From NCBI RefSeq assembly GCF_025137375.1, contig NZ_CP073720.1, positions 6,534,501 through 6,598,500 on the forward strand: a stretch of DNA of 64,000 nt, given 5' to 3'. This DNA is from Dactylosporangium fulvum. Its GTDB lineage: Bacteria > Actinomycetota > Actinomycetes > Mycobacteriales > Micromonosporaceae. This document shows, in pieces, positions 1 through 8,678 of this stretch. The notes beneath the pieces were generated by a model that was given only the letters and a program-made list of their open reading frames with translations, did no database searches and was not told where the DNA came from. Position numbers and translations under genes: made by a program. Numbering within the stretch: position 1 is the first letter of the stretch; every line of letters starts with the position of its first letter.

Positions 1-198
1 GACGCCGCCGCGGTCGGGGTCTACTGGGTGACCACGATGCCCGAGTTCCGCTCCCGGGGTGTCGGCCGGGCGATCATGCACGAGGTGCTGACCCGCTTCG
101 ACTCCCGGCCCGTGACGCTCACCGCCTCGCGGTCCGGCCGGCCGCTGTACGAGTCGCTCGGCTTCGACCGGATCACCGCCGCCACCTGGTGGGCGTGA
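1..198 (+). CDS. GNAT N-acetyltransferase, C-terminal part only
   Basis: The last 65 codons of a gene that begins outside the window. The frame shows the acetyl-CoA pyrophosphate loop of the GNAT fold, RSRGVGRAIM (R/Q-x-x-G-x-G), followed by the usual closing strand with 'LYESLGF', where the family has its conserved Tyr and Phe. GNAT enzymes transfer an acetyl group from acetyl-CoA to an amine; the substrate cannot be told from this fragment. It converges on the LCP gene, whose stop codon lies 18 bp downstream. Confidence 0.85.
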   Translation, partial: DAAAVGVYWVTTMPEFRSRGVGRAIMHEVLTRFDSRPVTLTASRSGRPLYESLGFDRITAATWWA

Positions 199-216
199 GG
201 GTAGCCCGGACGGCCC

Positions 217-1374
217 TCAGCGGGGCTGGATGACCCAGTCGGGGTGCTGCTCGGCGAAGGCGTCGAGGCGGTCGGCGCGGGCCGCCGCGAAGAGCTCCCC
301 GGTGGTCTCGTCGAGGGTTTCGTACGACCTGCCGCCGCGCGCGTCGGAGTTGAACCGCCCGCCGTTGGTGCGCAGCATGGTGAGGTCCTCCGGGCCGAGC
401 CCGCGCAGCCGCAGCATCCACTCGGTGAGCGAGCGCCCGTTGCCGTCGAACGTCAGCGAGTCGCCGATCGCGGTGAGCGTCCGGTCCAGCGCGACCGGGT
501 TGGTCAGCACGCCGGCCGAGGTGACCCGGTCCGCGAGCGCGAGAAGGAGCTGCTGCTGGTGGCGCTGCCGGCCGTAGTCGCCGTCGGGGAGCAGTTCCCG
601 CTGCCGCACGTAGTCCAGCGCCTCCCAGCCGGCGAAGTGGCGGCAGCCGACGTGGTAGACCTGGGGACGGACACCCGGGATCTTCTCGGGCCGGAAGTCC
701 GGCGGGATCAGCCGGTAGGGCGCGGTCTGCCGGCCCTGCGCGTCCCAGCCGATGTGCACGGAGGTCGTCTCGGCGTCGACGCACAGGTCGACCCCGCCGA
801 CGGCGTCGACCACCTTGCGCAGCCCGGCGAAGTCGACGATCGCCCCGGCGTCGAGCGCGAGCCCGGTGAGCCGCTGGACGGTGAGCGCGAGCAGCTGGAA
901 CCCGCCGGCCCGCCCGCCCCGCCCCGACCCCACGGCGAACGCGGCGTTGAGCTTGTCGGTGCCGTGGCCGGGGATCTCGACGCGGGTGTCCCGGGGCAGC
1001 GACACGAGGTACGCCCGCCGGCCGGACGCGGCGACGTGCAGGACGATGACGGAGTCGGCGCGGGAGCCGGCCTGGTCCTCGTGCGGCCGGGCGTCGATGC
1101 CGATGAGGAGCATGTTGTAGCCGGGCTGCCGGTCGAGCTCTTCCTGCGTGACGACCGGCGGCCGCGTGGCCCGGGGCCCCGGCGGAGCGGACAGCCGCGG
1201 CGCCGACTCGATGGTGATGTCCCGCGGTCCGTCCCCGCCCCGGGCGGCGTCCCCGAGCAGGTCGAGCTGATCGACGTTGGCGACGTAGTGTTGCCAGACG
1301 AGTGTTCCCCCGCCGACCATGACGGCGACGGCGAGGATCCCGACGAGCGCCTGGCGCATGAACCGCCGACCCAT
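217..1374 (-). CDS. LytR-CpsA-Psr (LCP) family wall-polymer transferase
   Basis: 385 residues. One N-terminal membrane segment (about residues 8-28) precedes an extracytoplasmic LCP domain. Family hallmarks seen are 'LLIGIDAR', the SLPRDT motif (Arg and Asp that bind the polyprenyl pyrophosphate), and the basic 'YVRQREL..GDYGRQRHQQ' stretch. LCP proteins move glycopolymers such as teichoic acid-like or arabinogalactan chains from undecaprenyl pyrophosphate onto peptidoglycan, outside the membrane. The ATG at 1374 is chosen because GAGGAGG stands 5 nt upstream; the frame stays open further upstream, but only with low-quality sequence that would run into the sulfotransferase. That gene ends 62 bp upstream on the same strand, so the two may form an operon. 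Confidence 0.88.
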   Translation of the reverse strand: MGRRFMRQALVGILAVAVMVGGGTLVWQHYVANVDQLDLLGDAARGGDGPRDITIESAPRLSAPPGPRATRPPVVTQEELDRQPGYNMLLIGIDARPHEDQAGSRADSVIVLHVAASGRRAYLVSLPRDTRVEIPGHGTDKLNAAFAVGSGRGGRAGGFQLLALTVQRLTGLALDAGAIVDFAGLRKVVDAVGGVDLCVDAETTSVHIGWDAQGRQTAPYRLIPPDFRPEKIPGVRPQVYHVGCRHFAGWEALDYVRQRELLPDGDYGRQRHQQQLLLALADRVTSAGVLTNPVALDRTLTAIGDSLTFDGNGRSLTEWMLRLRGLGPEDLTMLRTNGGRFNSDARGGRSYETLDETTGELFAAARADRLDAFAEQHPDWVIQPR

Positions 1375-1436
1375 CCTGCCCTCCTCGTGGAGCAGCATCG
1401 GCAGCCACCGGGTGCGGTTGAGGAGTATCGGCGAAG

Positions 1437-2408
1437 TCAGGAGTCGCGGTAGCCGTAGCGGTGGCGCAGCGGGACGGTCACGGCGCCGGTGAGGTAGCGG
1501 TGACGCGAAGGCATCCGCGTCGTCCACTCGTCGTCCAGCCGCAACGGCACCGCGCCCGAGCGGAACCGCACCGGGTTGCCGGACACCTGGTGGGTCGGGC
1601 GGACCAGCAGTTCGCCGCGCCCGTCCAGCGGGAGTTCCGCCTCCGGCACGCCGCTCAACCGGGTCACCGACCGCACCGTGCCGGCCGGGTCGGCCACCAG
1701 GTCCTCGTAGCGGAACCGGAAATACGGCAACCCCGCCCGCCGCGCGATCCGCTCCGTCGCGAGGTTCCACGCCGACCAGTACAGCGCCGTGAAACCAGGG
1801 TGCATGCGCGGCATCAGGGCGCCGTTCGGGGCGTCCGGGTCATGCTTGAGCCGCTGCCACGAATATGCCACCGCCCGCGGGTCCCGCACGATGTGCGCCA
1901 CCCGGAGGTCGAGGCCCGGCACCCGCAGCAGCGCCGTGAGGTACGACGGGAACTTCGACGAGTCGACGACCACCTTCGCGCCGCTGACCTCGGCGACGGC
2001 CGCGTACAGCCGGCGCAACACCCCGAAGTACCACCGCAGCTCCTCGGTGTCGGGTGGGCCGGCCGAGCGCAGGAGCAGGCCGGGCAGGTGCCTGGTGCGG
2101 AAGCGGCGCGACGCGGCGTCGAGGCGGCCGGCCTCCGCGTCGCCGGGGATGCCGCCGAACGCCTCCTTGAGCACCTGGACCCAGAAGTCGCACGAGCGCA
2201 GCGGGGTGCCGCAGCTGCAACGGCGGTTCTGCTGGAGGCCGCGCTCCCACAGGAACTTGATCTCGCCGACGCCGACGAGGTCGGGCACCTGGTCGAGCAG
2301 GCTCTCGGCGAGCGTGCTGCCGCTGCGTCCCCACCCGGCGAGGTACAGCACACGGGTGGTCGGGGTCGGGTCGCTGCGCACCTCATGACAACGGGCGAGA
2401 TGTCCCAA
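1437..2408 (-). CDS. Sulfotransferase family protein
   Basis: About 323 residues. The N-terminus carries the PAPS 5'-phosphosulfate loop 'AGWGRSGSTL', and the middle holds a 3'-phosphate-binding stretch around 'VDSSKFPSYL' and 'IVRDPRAVAYSW'. This is the layout of single-domain sulfotransferases that move sulfate from PAPS to a hydroxyl or amine of a carbohydrate or small molecule. A Cys pair in 'RCSCGTPLRSC' is unusual and may bind metal. The start is uncertain: a TTG at 2408 gives the longest form, and a GTG at 2381 gives a protein starting just before the PAPS loop; neither has a good ribosome site. Its location upstream of an LCP transferase fits modification of a surface polymer, but that is inference. 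Confidence 0.8.
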   Translation of the reverse strand: MGHLARCHEVRSDPTPTTRVLYLAGWGRSGSTLAESLLDQVPDLVGVGEIKFLWERGLQQNRRCSCGTPLRSCDFWVQVLKEAFGGIPGDAEAGRLDAASRRFRTRHLPGLLLRSAGPPDTEELRWYFGVLRRLYAAVAEVSGAKVVVDSSKFPSYLTALLRVPGLDLRVAHIVRDPRAVAYSWQRLKHDPDAPNGALMPRMHPGFTALYWSAWNLATERIARRAGLPYFRFRYEDLVADPAGTVRSVTRLSGVPEAELPLDGRGELLVRPTHQVSGNPVRFRSGAVPLRLDDEWTTRMPSRHRYLTGAVTVPLRHRYGYRDS

Positions 2409-2565
2409 GAGTTACGACTTCACCCACTATGGTGCGTATCACGCCGCGCGACCGACGACACATGTGTTCTGCAACGTTCGACATAGAACTCGGCCGCGGA
2501 CCATGCGCATGATGGCGGCTCCACCGATGTCCGTGCGGCGGACGGTCCACGTGAGGAGCCCCTTC

Positions 2566-3021
2566 ATGATGACGAACGACGTGGTGGCGACCGACGTGCT
2601 CATGCGGGCCGTCGTGTTTCTGGTGGCCCTCGCCGCGATGCTCGTCGGGCACGCGCTCGGCGACCACGTCGCGCAGACCGACCGGCAGGCCACGCTCAAG
2701 TCCACGCCGGGCCGGGCCGGCTGGCGGGCGCTGTCCGGGCACCTGCTCTCCTACCACCTGACGGTCATCGGGGTCCTGCTGCTCACCGCCGCCGCGCTGC
2801 GGCTGCCGCTGTCACCGCCCGGCGTCGCCGCCGGCCTGGTGTTCTCCGTGGTCACGCACGGGCTGCTCGACCGCCGCTGGCCGGTGCGGGCGGTGCTGCG
2901 CGCGACCGGCTCGCCCGAGTTCGCCGAGACGACGTCACCGATCTGCGGGATGTACGTCGCCGACCAGGCACTGCACAAGGGCGCCCTGCTGATCTCCGCG
3001 TTGCTCGTGGCCGGGCTCTAA
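2566..3021 (+). CDS. DUF3307-type integral membrane protein
   Basis: 151 residues with about four hydrophobic segments. The diagnostic feature is 'GHALGDHVAQTDRQA' near the first membrane segment, matching the 'H-x-x-G-D-(F/H)-x-x-Q-T-D' signature of DUF3307 proteins. A second conserved His lies in 'VTHGLLDRRWPV'. The function of the family is not established. The start at 2566 is chosen for GAGGAG 8 nt upstream; an in-frame upstream ATG at 2464 would add a basic, unstructured 34 residues. A hairpin right after the stop fits a terminator, so the gene seems to stand alone. Confidence 0.75.
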   Translation: MMTNDVVATDVLMRAVVFLVALAAMLVGHALGDHVAQTDRQATLKSTPGRAGWRALSGHLLSYHLTVIGVLLLTAAALRLPLSPPGVAAGLVFSVVTHGLLDRRWPVRAVLRATGSPEFAETTSPICGMYVADQALHKGALLISALLVAGL

Positions 3022-3034
3022 CCCTTGGCGTCAC

Positions 3035-3057
3035 CCGCCGGGGTGTTCTCCCGGCGG
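3035..3057 (+). terminator. GC-rich hairpin after the DUF3307 gene
   Basis: Perfect 8-bp stem CCGCCGGG / CCCGGCGG with a 7-nt loop, 13 bp after the stop codon at 3021. No T-run follows, as is common for actinobacterial terminators. Confidence 0.5.
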
Positions 3058-3180
3058 TACCGTTGCACCGGACCCGCCGCACAAAATCGCTGGTTAACCG
3101 TCCGTCCGTAGTCGATCGGTAACCGCTTGTTCAGCATGAGCATTCGCCGACGGCCGGATCCCCAGGTAGCGTCGGTTCGC

Positions 3181-4383
3181 ATGGCGACCTTGCAGAGCAA
3201 GCGCAAGACCGCCGATCGCGATGCGGTGATCCGGGACGTCGAGCAGGCCGAGGGCTACATTGCATCGATCTGCTTCAAAACCGGACCACCGGAGACGGTC
3301 GGCGTCGAACTCGAGTACACCGTCCATGACCGCACCACCCCGACGACCCCCGTCGATCGCGATCGGCTCTGTCAGGCCCTCGGCGACCACGCCCCGGGCG
3401 TCCTCCGCGCCGACAGCCCCGGCCTCCCGCTGGCACACGGCGCCGCCGTCACCCTCGAGCCCGGTGGCCAGGTCGAGCTCTCCAGCCGGCCGCATCCCTC
3501 CCTGACCGCCCTGCACGCCGCGGTCAACGCCGAGCTCAACCAGCTCACCGCCCTGCTCGCCCGGACCGGCCTGCGCCTCGGCGACACCGGCGTCGACCCG
3601 CACCGCCCGCCCCGGCGGCTGCTGTCCACCCCCCGCTACGACGCGATGGAAGCGGCGTTCGAGCGCCGGGGCGTGTCCGGAACGATCATGATGTGCAGCA
3701 CCGCCGGCCTCCAGGTGTGCCTGGACGCCGGGCCCGCCGACCGCCTCGCCGCCCGCTGGGCCGCGGTGCACGAGCTGGGCCCGCCCCTGCTGGCCCTGTT
3801 CGCCAACTCCCGCCGGTTCGCCGGGCTCGACTCCGGCTGGGCCTCCGCGCGCCAGCGCGTGTGGCACGGCATCGACCCGTCCCGGACCAGGCCGGTGGCG
3901 ACGTCCGGCGACCCCGTCGCCGACTGGGTGCGATACGCGCTGACCGCGACCCTGCTCTGCGTCCGCCGCACGGACGGTCCGTGGACCGTGCCGCCGGACC
4001 TCACGTTCGCGGACTGGATCCGCGGCGTGTTACCGGGCCCGCCGACATACGCGGACCTGGATTACCACCTCAGCACCCTGTTCCCACCGGTCCGCCCGCG
4101 GGGCTACCTCGAGATCCGGTACCTCGACACCCAGCCGGGCCGGTCCTGGTTCGCCCCGGCCGCGCTGCTCAGCGCGGTGCTCACCGACCACGCCATCACC
4201 GACAAGGCGCGTGACCTGTGCGCACCCGCCGCCGGCCGGTGGGTCGAGGCCGCCCGGGACGGCATGGCCGACCCGGTCCTCGCGGGCGCCGCACGCGCCG
4301 TGCGCGACCTCGCCCTGGCCAACCTGGACCTTCCGCAGCACCTGCTCGACGACGTCATCGAAGGGAGCACCCGCAATGGCTGA
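3181..4383 (+). CDS. egtA: Glutamate-cysteine ligase EgtA (ergothioneine pathway)
   Basis: 400 residues, close to other EgtA proteins. It belongs to the GCS2-type ligases that join glutamate and cysteine with ATP to make gamma-glutamylcysteine, the sulfur donor for EgtB. 'VGVELEY' near residue 40 is the conserved acidic motif, and 'GGQVELSSRPHPSL' is the second. The ATG at 3181 is preferred: TAGCGT (3167-3172) lies 8 nt upstream with no Shine-Dalgarno, so the mRNA may be leaderless. The upstream in-frame ATG at 3127 would add a poorly conserved leader. The stop overlaps the egtB start by 8 bp, so the two are translationally coupled. The assignment rests on both the motifs and the egtBCD neighbours. 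Confidence 0.93.
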   Translation: MATLQSKRKTADRDAVIRDVEQAEGYIASICFKTGPPETVGVELEYTVHDRTTPTTPVDRDRLCQALGDHAPGVLRADSPGLPLAHGAAVTLEPGGQVELSSRPHPSLTALHAAVNAELNQLTALLARTGLRLGDTGVDPHRPPRRLLSTPRYDAMEAAFERRGVSGTIMMCSTAGLQVCLDAGPADRLAARWAAVHELGPPLLALFANSRRFAGLDSGWASARQRVWHGIDPSRTRPVATSGDPVADWVRYALTATLLCVRRTDGPWTVPPDLTFADWIRGVLPGPPTYADLDYHLSTLFPPVRPRGYLEIRYLDTQPGRSWFAPAALLSAVLTDHAITDKARDLCAPAAGRWVEAARDGMADPVLAGAARAVRDLALANLDLPQHLLDDVIEGSTRNG

Positions 4384-5674
4384 CGACCTCAGGCAGCGCG
4401 TCGCGACCGAACTCGAACGGACCCGCCGCCGCTCCGCCGTCCTGACCGACGCCGTCGACGACGGCGACCTGGTCAAGCAGCACTCGCCGCTCATGTCCCC
4501 GCTGGTGTGGGACCTGGCCCACATCGGCAACCAGGAGGAGCTGTGGCTGGTGCGCGACGTCGGCGGGCGTGAGCCGGTGCGCCAGGACATCGACCACCTC
4601 TACGACGCGTTCAAGCACGCCCGCCGCGACCGCCCCGCGCTGCCGCTGCTCGGTCCGGCGGAGGCCCGCGCATACGTGGCGCAGGTCCGTGACAAGGCGC
4701 TCGACGTGCTCGACCGGGTGCGGCTCGAGGGCCGGCAGCTGATCGACAACGCGTTCGCCTTCGGGATGATCGTGCAGCACGAGCAGCAGCACGACGAGAC
4801 GATGCTCGCCACGCACCAGCTACGGGTGGGCCCGGCGGTCCTGAGCGCTCCCCCGCCACCGGAGGCGCAGGCCCGCGTCGGCGGCGAGGTCCTCGTTCCC
4901 GCCGGCAGCTTCACGATGGGCACGTCCACCGAGGCGTGGGCGCTGGACAACGAGCGCCCGGCGCACGACGTCTTCGTCGACGCGTTCCACATCGACGTCG
5001 CGCCCGTCACCAACGCGCAGTACGCGGCCTTCGCCGACGACGGCGGCTACGACGACGAGCGGTGGTGGACCACGGAGGGCTGGCGGCACCGGCAGGAGGC
5101 CGGGCTCGTCGCCCCGCTGCACTGGAGTCGCGACCCGTCCGGCTGGCTCGCCACCGAGTTCGGCCGCACCGCGCCGATCGTGCCCGATGCCCCCGTCGTG
5201 CACGTGTCGTTCCACGAGGCGAAGGCGTATGCCACCTGGGCCGGCCGGCGCCTGCCCACCGAGGCCGAGTGGGAGAAGGCCGCCCGGTTCGACCCGGCGA
5301 GCGGCCGCTCGCGCCGCTACCCGTGGGGCGACGAGGATCCCGGGCCGGAACACGCCAACCTCGGGCAGCGCCACCTGTCCCCAGCACCGGTCGGCGCCTA
5401 TCCGGCGGGCGCGTCGCCGCTCGGCGTGCACCAGCTCATCGGCGACGTCTGGGAGTGGGTCGACAGCGACTTCGCGGCCTACCCGGGGTTCACCGCGTTC
5501 CCGTACCGCGAGTACTCCGAGGTGTTCTTCGGCCCCGACTACAAGGTGCTGCGCGGCGGCTCGTTCGGCACCGATCCGGCCGCCTGCCGCGGCACGTTCC
5601 GCAACTGGGACTACCCGATCCGCCGGCAGATCTTCAGCGGCTTCCGCACCGCACGGACGCCGGAGCCCGCCTAG
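4376..5674 (+). CDS. egtB: Hercynine oxygenase (sulfoxide synthase) EgtB
   Basis: 432 residues. The N-terminal DinB-like half supplies His49 ('DLAHIGNQEE') and the pair His135/His139 in 'HEQQHDE', which match the three-His iron site of EgtB. The C-terminal half is a formylglycine-generating-enzyme (FGE/sulfatase-modifying) fold with 'VPAGSFTMG', 'RLPTEAEWEKAAR', 'GDVWEWV' and 'VLRGGSFGT'. The enzyme uses O2 and iron to join gamma-glutamylcysteine to the imidazole of hercynine as a sulfoxide. Start ATG 4376 has AAGGGAG 11 nt upstream. It overlaps egtA by 8 bp and egtC by 1 bp. Confidence 0.96.
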   Translation: MADDLRQRVATELERTRRRSAVLTDAVDDGDLVKQHSPLMSPLVWDLAHIGNQEELWLVRDVGGREPVRQDIDHLYDAFKHARRDRPALPLLGPAEARAYVAQVRDKALDVLDRVRLEGRQLIDNAFAFGMIVQHEQQHDETMLATHQLRVGPAVLSAPPPPEAQARVGGEVLVPAGSFTMGTSTEAWALDNERPAHDVFVDAFHIDVAPVTNAQYAAFADDGGYDDERWWTTEGWRHRQEAGLVAPLHWSRDPSGWLATEFGRTAPIVPDAPVVHVSFHEAKAYATWAGRRLPTEAEWEKAARFDPASGRSRRYPWGDEDPGPEHANLGQRHLSPAPVGAYPAGASPLGVHQLIGDVWEWVDSDFAAYPGFTAFPYREYSEVFFGPDYKVLRGGSFGTDPAACRGTFRNWDYPIRRQIFSGFRTARTPEPA

Positions 5675-6420
5675 TGTGCCGGCACCTGGCCTACCTGGGG
5701 CCGCCGATCCCGCTGTCCGGCCTGCTGTTCGATCCGCCGCACTCGCTCGCCCGGCAGTCGTGGGCGCCGCAGGACATGCGGGGCGGCGGCACGATCAACG
5801 CCGACGGTTTCGGGATCGGCTGGTTCCCGCCGGGTTCGGACGTCCCGTTGCGGTATCGGCGTGATCGTCCATTATGGACCGACGCGGACCTGCCGGCGCT
5901 GGCCGCGGCGGTGTCGTCCGGCGCCGTCCTCGCGGCGGTCCGGTCGGCGACCGTCGGCATGCCGGTCGTCGAGACGGCCGCGGCCCCCTTCGCCGAGGGG
6001 CCGTGGCTGTTCAGCCACAACGGCAAGGTGACCGGCTGGCCGGACAGCGTCGCGGACCTCGCCGCCGCCCTGCCGGTCCGCGACCTGCTCACCCTGGACG
6101 CGCCGACGGACAGCGCCCTGCTCTGGGCGCTGGTCCGCCACCGGCTGCGCGCCGGCCTCGACCCGGCCGGGGCGCTGGCCGAGGTCGTCGCGCTCATGTC
6201 CGCAGCGGCGCCCGGCTCGCGGCTCAACCTGCTCGTCACCGACGGGACGACGATCGCCGCCACGGCGTGCGGTCACGCGCTGTCGGTGCTGGCCTCCTCC
6301 GACAGCGTGCTGGTCGCGTCCGAGCCGCTGTCCCCGTCCGACGCCTGGCGACCCGTCCCCGACGGCTCCCTGCTCGTCGCCACCGCGTCGACCGTCTCCG
6401 TGAAAGGTGTTGCATCGTGA
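5674..6420 (+). CDS. egtC: Gamma-glutamyl hercynylcysteine sulfoxide hydrolase EgtC
   Basis: 248 residues, a class-II (Ntn-type) glutamine amidotransferase fold. Cys2 after the initiator Met ('MCRHLAYLG') is the expected N-terminal nucleophile, and 'NADGFGIGW' and 'LFSHNGKV' are the substrate-binding motifs of the family. It removes the glutamyl group from the EgtB product. The GTG start shares its G with the TAG stop of egtB (5672-5674), and its own TGA overlaps the GTG of egtD by 4 bp, so the operon is tightly coupled. The nucleophile requires this exact start. Confidence 0.95.
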   Translation: MCRHLAYLGPPIPLSGLLFDPPHSLARQSWAPQDMRGGGTINADGFGIGWFPPGSDVPLRYRRDRPLWTDADLPALAAAVSSGAVLAAVRSATVGMPVVETAAAPFAEGPWLFSHNGKVTGWPDSVADLAAALPVRDLLTLDAPTDSALLWALVRHRLRAGLDPAGALAEVVALMSAAAPGSRLNLLVTDGTTIAATACGHALSVLASSDSVLVASEPLSPSDAWRPVPDGSLLVATASTVSVKGVAS

Positions 6421-7394
6421 CCCATCCGGACACCGATCTCGACGTGTACCTCCACGACGCCGACCGGATCGAGGCCCTGCGCGCCGACGTCCGGGCCGGC
6501 CTGTCCGCGTCGCCGAAGTGGCTGCCGCCGAAGTACTTCTACGACGCCCGCGGCAGCGAACTGTTCGAGGAGATCACCCGCCTGCCGGAGTACTACCCGA
6601 CCCGCGCCGAGCGGGAGATCCTCACCGACCACGCGGCGACCGTCGCCCGGGTCACCGGCGCGAAAACCCTGGTCGAGCTCGGCTCCGGCTCGTCGGAGAA
6701 GACCCGGCTGCTGCTCGACGCGCTGCGTGACCACGGCACGCTGGGCTCGTTCGTGCCGCTCGACGTCTCCGCCGCCGCGCTGCACGACGCGGTCGGCGCG
6801 CTACGTGCCGACTATCCCGACCTGCACGTCCGGGGCGTGGTCGCCGACTTCGTCAACCACCTGGAGGTCCTGCCGGACACCGGCAGCCGGCTGGTGGCGT
6901 TCCTCGGCGGTACGATCGGCAACTTCACGCCCGCGGAGCGGTCGCCGTTCCTCACCACCCTGCGGGCCCAGCTGTCGGTCGGCGAGTGGTTCCTGCTCGG
7001 CGCCGACCTGGTGAAGGACCCGGCGGTCCTGGTGCCCGCGTACGACGACGCGCAGGGCGTGACCGCCGAGTTCAACCGCAACGTCCTGCGGGTGCTCAAC
7101 CGCGAGCTGGACGCCGACTTCGACGTCGACGCGTTCACCCACGTAGCGTTGTGGGACGCCCGGCGCGAGTGGATCGAGATGCGGCTGCGGGCGGAGCGCT
7201 CGATGACCGTGCACCTGCGGGCGCTGGACCTCACGGTACCTTTTGCCGAGGGCGAGGAACTGCGCACGGAGGTGTCGGCGAAGTTCCGCCGGGACGGCCT
7301 GACGGCGGAGCTGGCGGCGGCCGGCTTCACGGTGCGCCACTGGTGGACGGACGCGGGTTCCCGTTTCGCGGTGGCGCTGGCGACGGCGTCCTGA
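6417..7394 (+). CDS. egtD: L-histidine N(alpha)-methyltransferase EgtD
   Basis: 325 residues, the usual EgtD length. It uses three SAM to turn histidine into hercynine, the first substrate of the pathway. Features seen are 'PPKYFYDARGSELFEEITRLPEYYPTR' split over the substrate pocket, the SAM motif 'LVELGSGSSEKTR', 'FLGGTIGNF', and a C-terminal 'HWWTDAGSRFAVALA'. The GTG start overlaps the egtC stop in GTGA; AAAGG lies about 9 nt upstream. The operon ends here: no egtE (the PLP C-S lyase) follows, only a minisatellite. The last step must be encoded elsewhere or be done by another lyase. Confidence 0.95.
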   Translation: MTHPDTDLDVYLHDADRIEALRADVRAGLSASPKWLPPKYFYDARGSELFEEITRLPEYYPTRAEREILTDHAATVARVTGAKTLVELGSGSSEKTRLLLDALRDHGTLGSFVPLDVSAAALHDAVGALRADYPDLHVRGVVADFVNHLEVLPDTGSRLVAFLGGTIGNFTPAERSPFLTTLRAQLSVGEWFLLGADLVKDPAVLVPAYDDAQGVTAEFNRNVLRVLNRELDADFDVDAFTHVALWDARREWIEMRLRAERSMTVHLRALDLTVPFAEGEELRTEVSAKFRRDGLTAELAAAGFTVRHWWTDAGSRFAVALATAS

Positions 7395-7455
7395 TCGTCG
7401 GCTCGGGCCTGGCTGTCTTGATCCCGGCCAGGCCCCGGGCCGATTGTTTGTGCCG

Positions 7456-7612
7456 GTCAGACTCTTTGTGGTTGGCCTTTGGCCAGCTCTTTGCGGTCGA
7501 CCCTTGGCCAGCTCTTTGCGGTTGCCCCTCGGCCAGCTCTTCGCGGTTGCCCCTCGGCCAGCTCTTCGCGGTTGCCCCTCGGCCAGCTCTTCGCGGTTGG
7601 CCTTTGGCCGGC
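7456..7612. repeat. Minisatellite, about six copies of a 25-bp unit
   Basis: The core GGCCAGCTCTTCGCGGTT recurs at 7481, 7506, 7531, 7556 and 7581, with degraded copies at 7456 and 7606. The period is exactly 25 bp, which is not a multiple of three, so it does not encode a repeated peptide. It lies between the egtD stop and the stop of the PadR gene, which read toward each other. Confidence 0.85.
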
Positions 7613-7650
7613 CAGGCGCCTTTGGTAGGCCTTGGCGGGCCTATGGCTGG

Positions 7651-7980
7651 TCAGGCCCGGTCAGCGGTCCGGGCCCGGAGGCGCTCGGTGGCGGTGGCGA
7701 CGTTGCGCCGTTGCCGGTCGGCATCGGCGGCGAGGGCGAGGGCGCCGGGGTCGGTGAGGCGGTAGTATCGGCGGTGGCGGCCGTCGACGATCTCGTTGCG
7801 GTCAGGCTCGACAAGCCCTTCGGCAACAAGCCGCTCCAGCGCCGCGTAGAGCGTTCCGGCAGGCAGGACGACCCGCCCGTCGGAGAGCTCGGAGACCTCC
7901 TGGATCACGGCATACCCGTGAAGGGTCCGCCCCGCAAGCGCGGTGAGGATGAGGAAGGTCGGCTCCCGCATCGGAGTCAT
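7651..7980 (-). CDS. PadR-family transcriptional regulator
   Basis: 109 residues, a winged-helix PadR domain with a short C-terminal helix for dimerisation. Hallmarks seen are 'REPTFLILTALAG-RTLHGYAVIQEV', 'LPAGTLYAALERL', and 'GLVEPD..IVDGRHRRYYRLT', the wing with its basic and aromatic residues. Such proteins are mostly ligand-sensing repressors of membrane or detoxification genes. The ATG at 7980 is the apparent transcript start (see the promoter entry). The downstream ATG at 7971 is an alternative. No obvious target gene is adjacent; its own promoter or the repeat-rich strip upstream might hold the operator. Confidence 0.88.
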   Translation of the reverse strand: MTPMREPTFLILTALAGRTLHGYAVIQEVSELSDGRVVLPAGTLYAALERLVAEGLVEPDRNEIVDGRHRRYYRLTDPGALALAADADRQRRNVATATERLRARTADRA

Positions 7981-7987
7981 GCCGACC

Positions 7988-8016
7988 AACCTAAAAATGA
8001 TCTCTCTGCAGGTCAA
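7988..8016 (-). promoter_or_regulatory. Sigma70-type promoter of the PadR gene
   Basis: Read on the minus strand, TTGACC (8011-8016) and TAGGTT (7988-7993) are separated by exactly 17 bp, and the -10 box ends 7 nt before the ATG at 7980. This predicts a leaderless transcript starting at or next to the ATG. It is one of the best consensus promoters in the window. Confidence 0.7.
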
Positions 8017-8102
8017 GAACACACCGGCCCGCGAAACCGCAGCACATGCCCGGCGCCGCCACGGCAAGGGTGTACGGCAGGGTCGGAGGCCAGCACCGCA
8101 CG

Positions 8103-8180
8103 GGTGCCGGACCACGGCGCCGGACTGCGGCGCCGGACTGCGGCGCCGGACCACGATGCCGGACTGCGGTGCCGGACTGC
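8103..8180. repeat. Minisatellite, six copies of a 13-bp unit
   Basis: Unit GGCGCCGGACTGC with variants GGTGCCGGACCAC and GATGCCGGACTGC, starting at 8103, 8116, 8129, 8142, 8155 and 8168. A 13-bp period excludes a coding repeat. Confidence 0.8.
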
Positions 8181-8243
8181 GGCGTCCGTGACCCCGTCGT
8201 GCGGGGCGGCCGTGCTCCGTGCCTGACCCGACCCGGGCTGCTT

Positions 8244-8293
8244 GATCATCGGAAACATCTGGCTGTCCAGGCAACCCGAAGTTTCCCTTGATC
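8244..8293. repeat. GATC-ended palindrome
   Basis: Arms GATCATCGGAAAC (8244-8256) and GTTTCCCTTGATC (8281-8293) pair at 11 of 13 positions around a 24-nt loop. One of several extragenic palindromes in this window whose outer end is GATC. Confidence 0.6.
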
Positions 8294-8492
8294 TACCAAC
8301 CGCAACCGCACCACCCAGCCGCACTCAACCACCGCGCCCATGATCGCGAGATGTTCGCGGTCACGACCACAACTGCGGCTGAGGCTGGTCGGGTGGTGCG
8401 GCCGGCCCCCGCGGCAGTTGCGATCGACGGGGCAGCCTTGGGCGAATGCTGCGACCCGGGACGAACTGCCGGCCTGCTTCATGACCACGGAA

Positions 8493-8520
8493 ACTCGGTG
8501 TTGCTGGAACAGCACCGAGT
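8493..8520. repeat. Stem-loop of 11 bp
   Basis: ACTCGGTGTTG (8493-8503) pairs with CAGCACCGAGT (8510-8520) with one G-U, around a 6-nt loop. The flank CATGACCACGGAAACTC looks like a decayed copy of the CATGATCACGGA palindrome arm seen at 62.6-63.1 kb. Confidence 0.5.
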
Positions 8521-8678
8521 GAGCGCGTTCGGGCAGCGACACGCGCCGCCCGTGAGCCGGCAACGCATGGCGGCGGTTCATGATCAACACGGGCGGGTGA
8601 CGGTTCCAGCCCACCAGCGCGGCGCCCAGGTCTGCGCCTCGGATCGCCCGACGGCGCCGGTCGAACAACGCAGACTTT

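Noticed and set aside
7456..7612. A possible CRISPR array because of regular 25-bp spacing
   Set aside because: There are no unique spacers: the whole 25-bp unit repeats, which is a minisatellite, and no cas genes are present.
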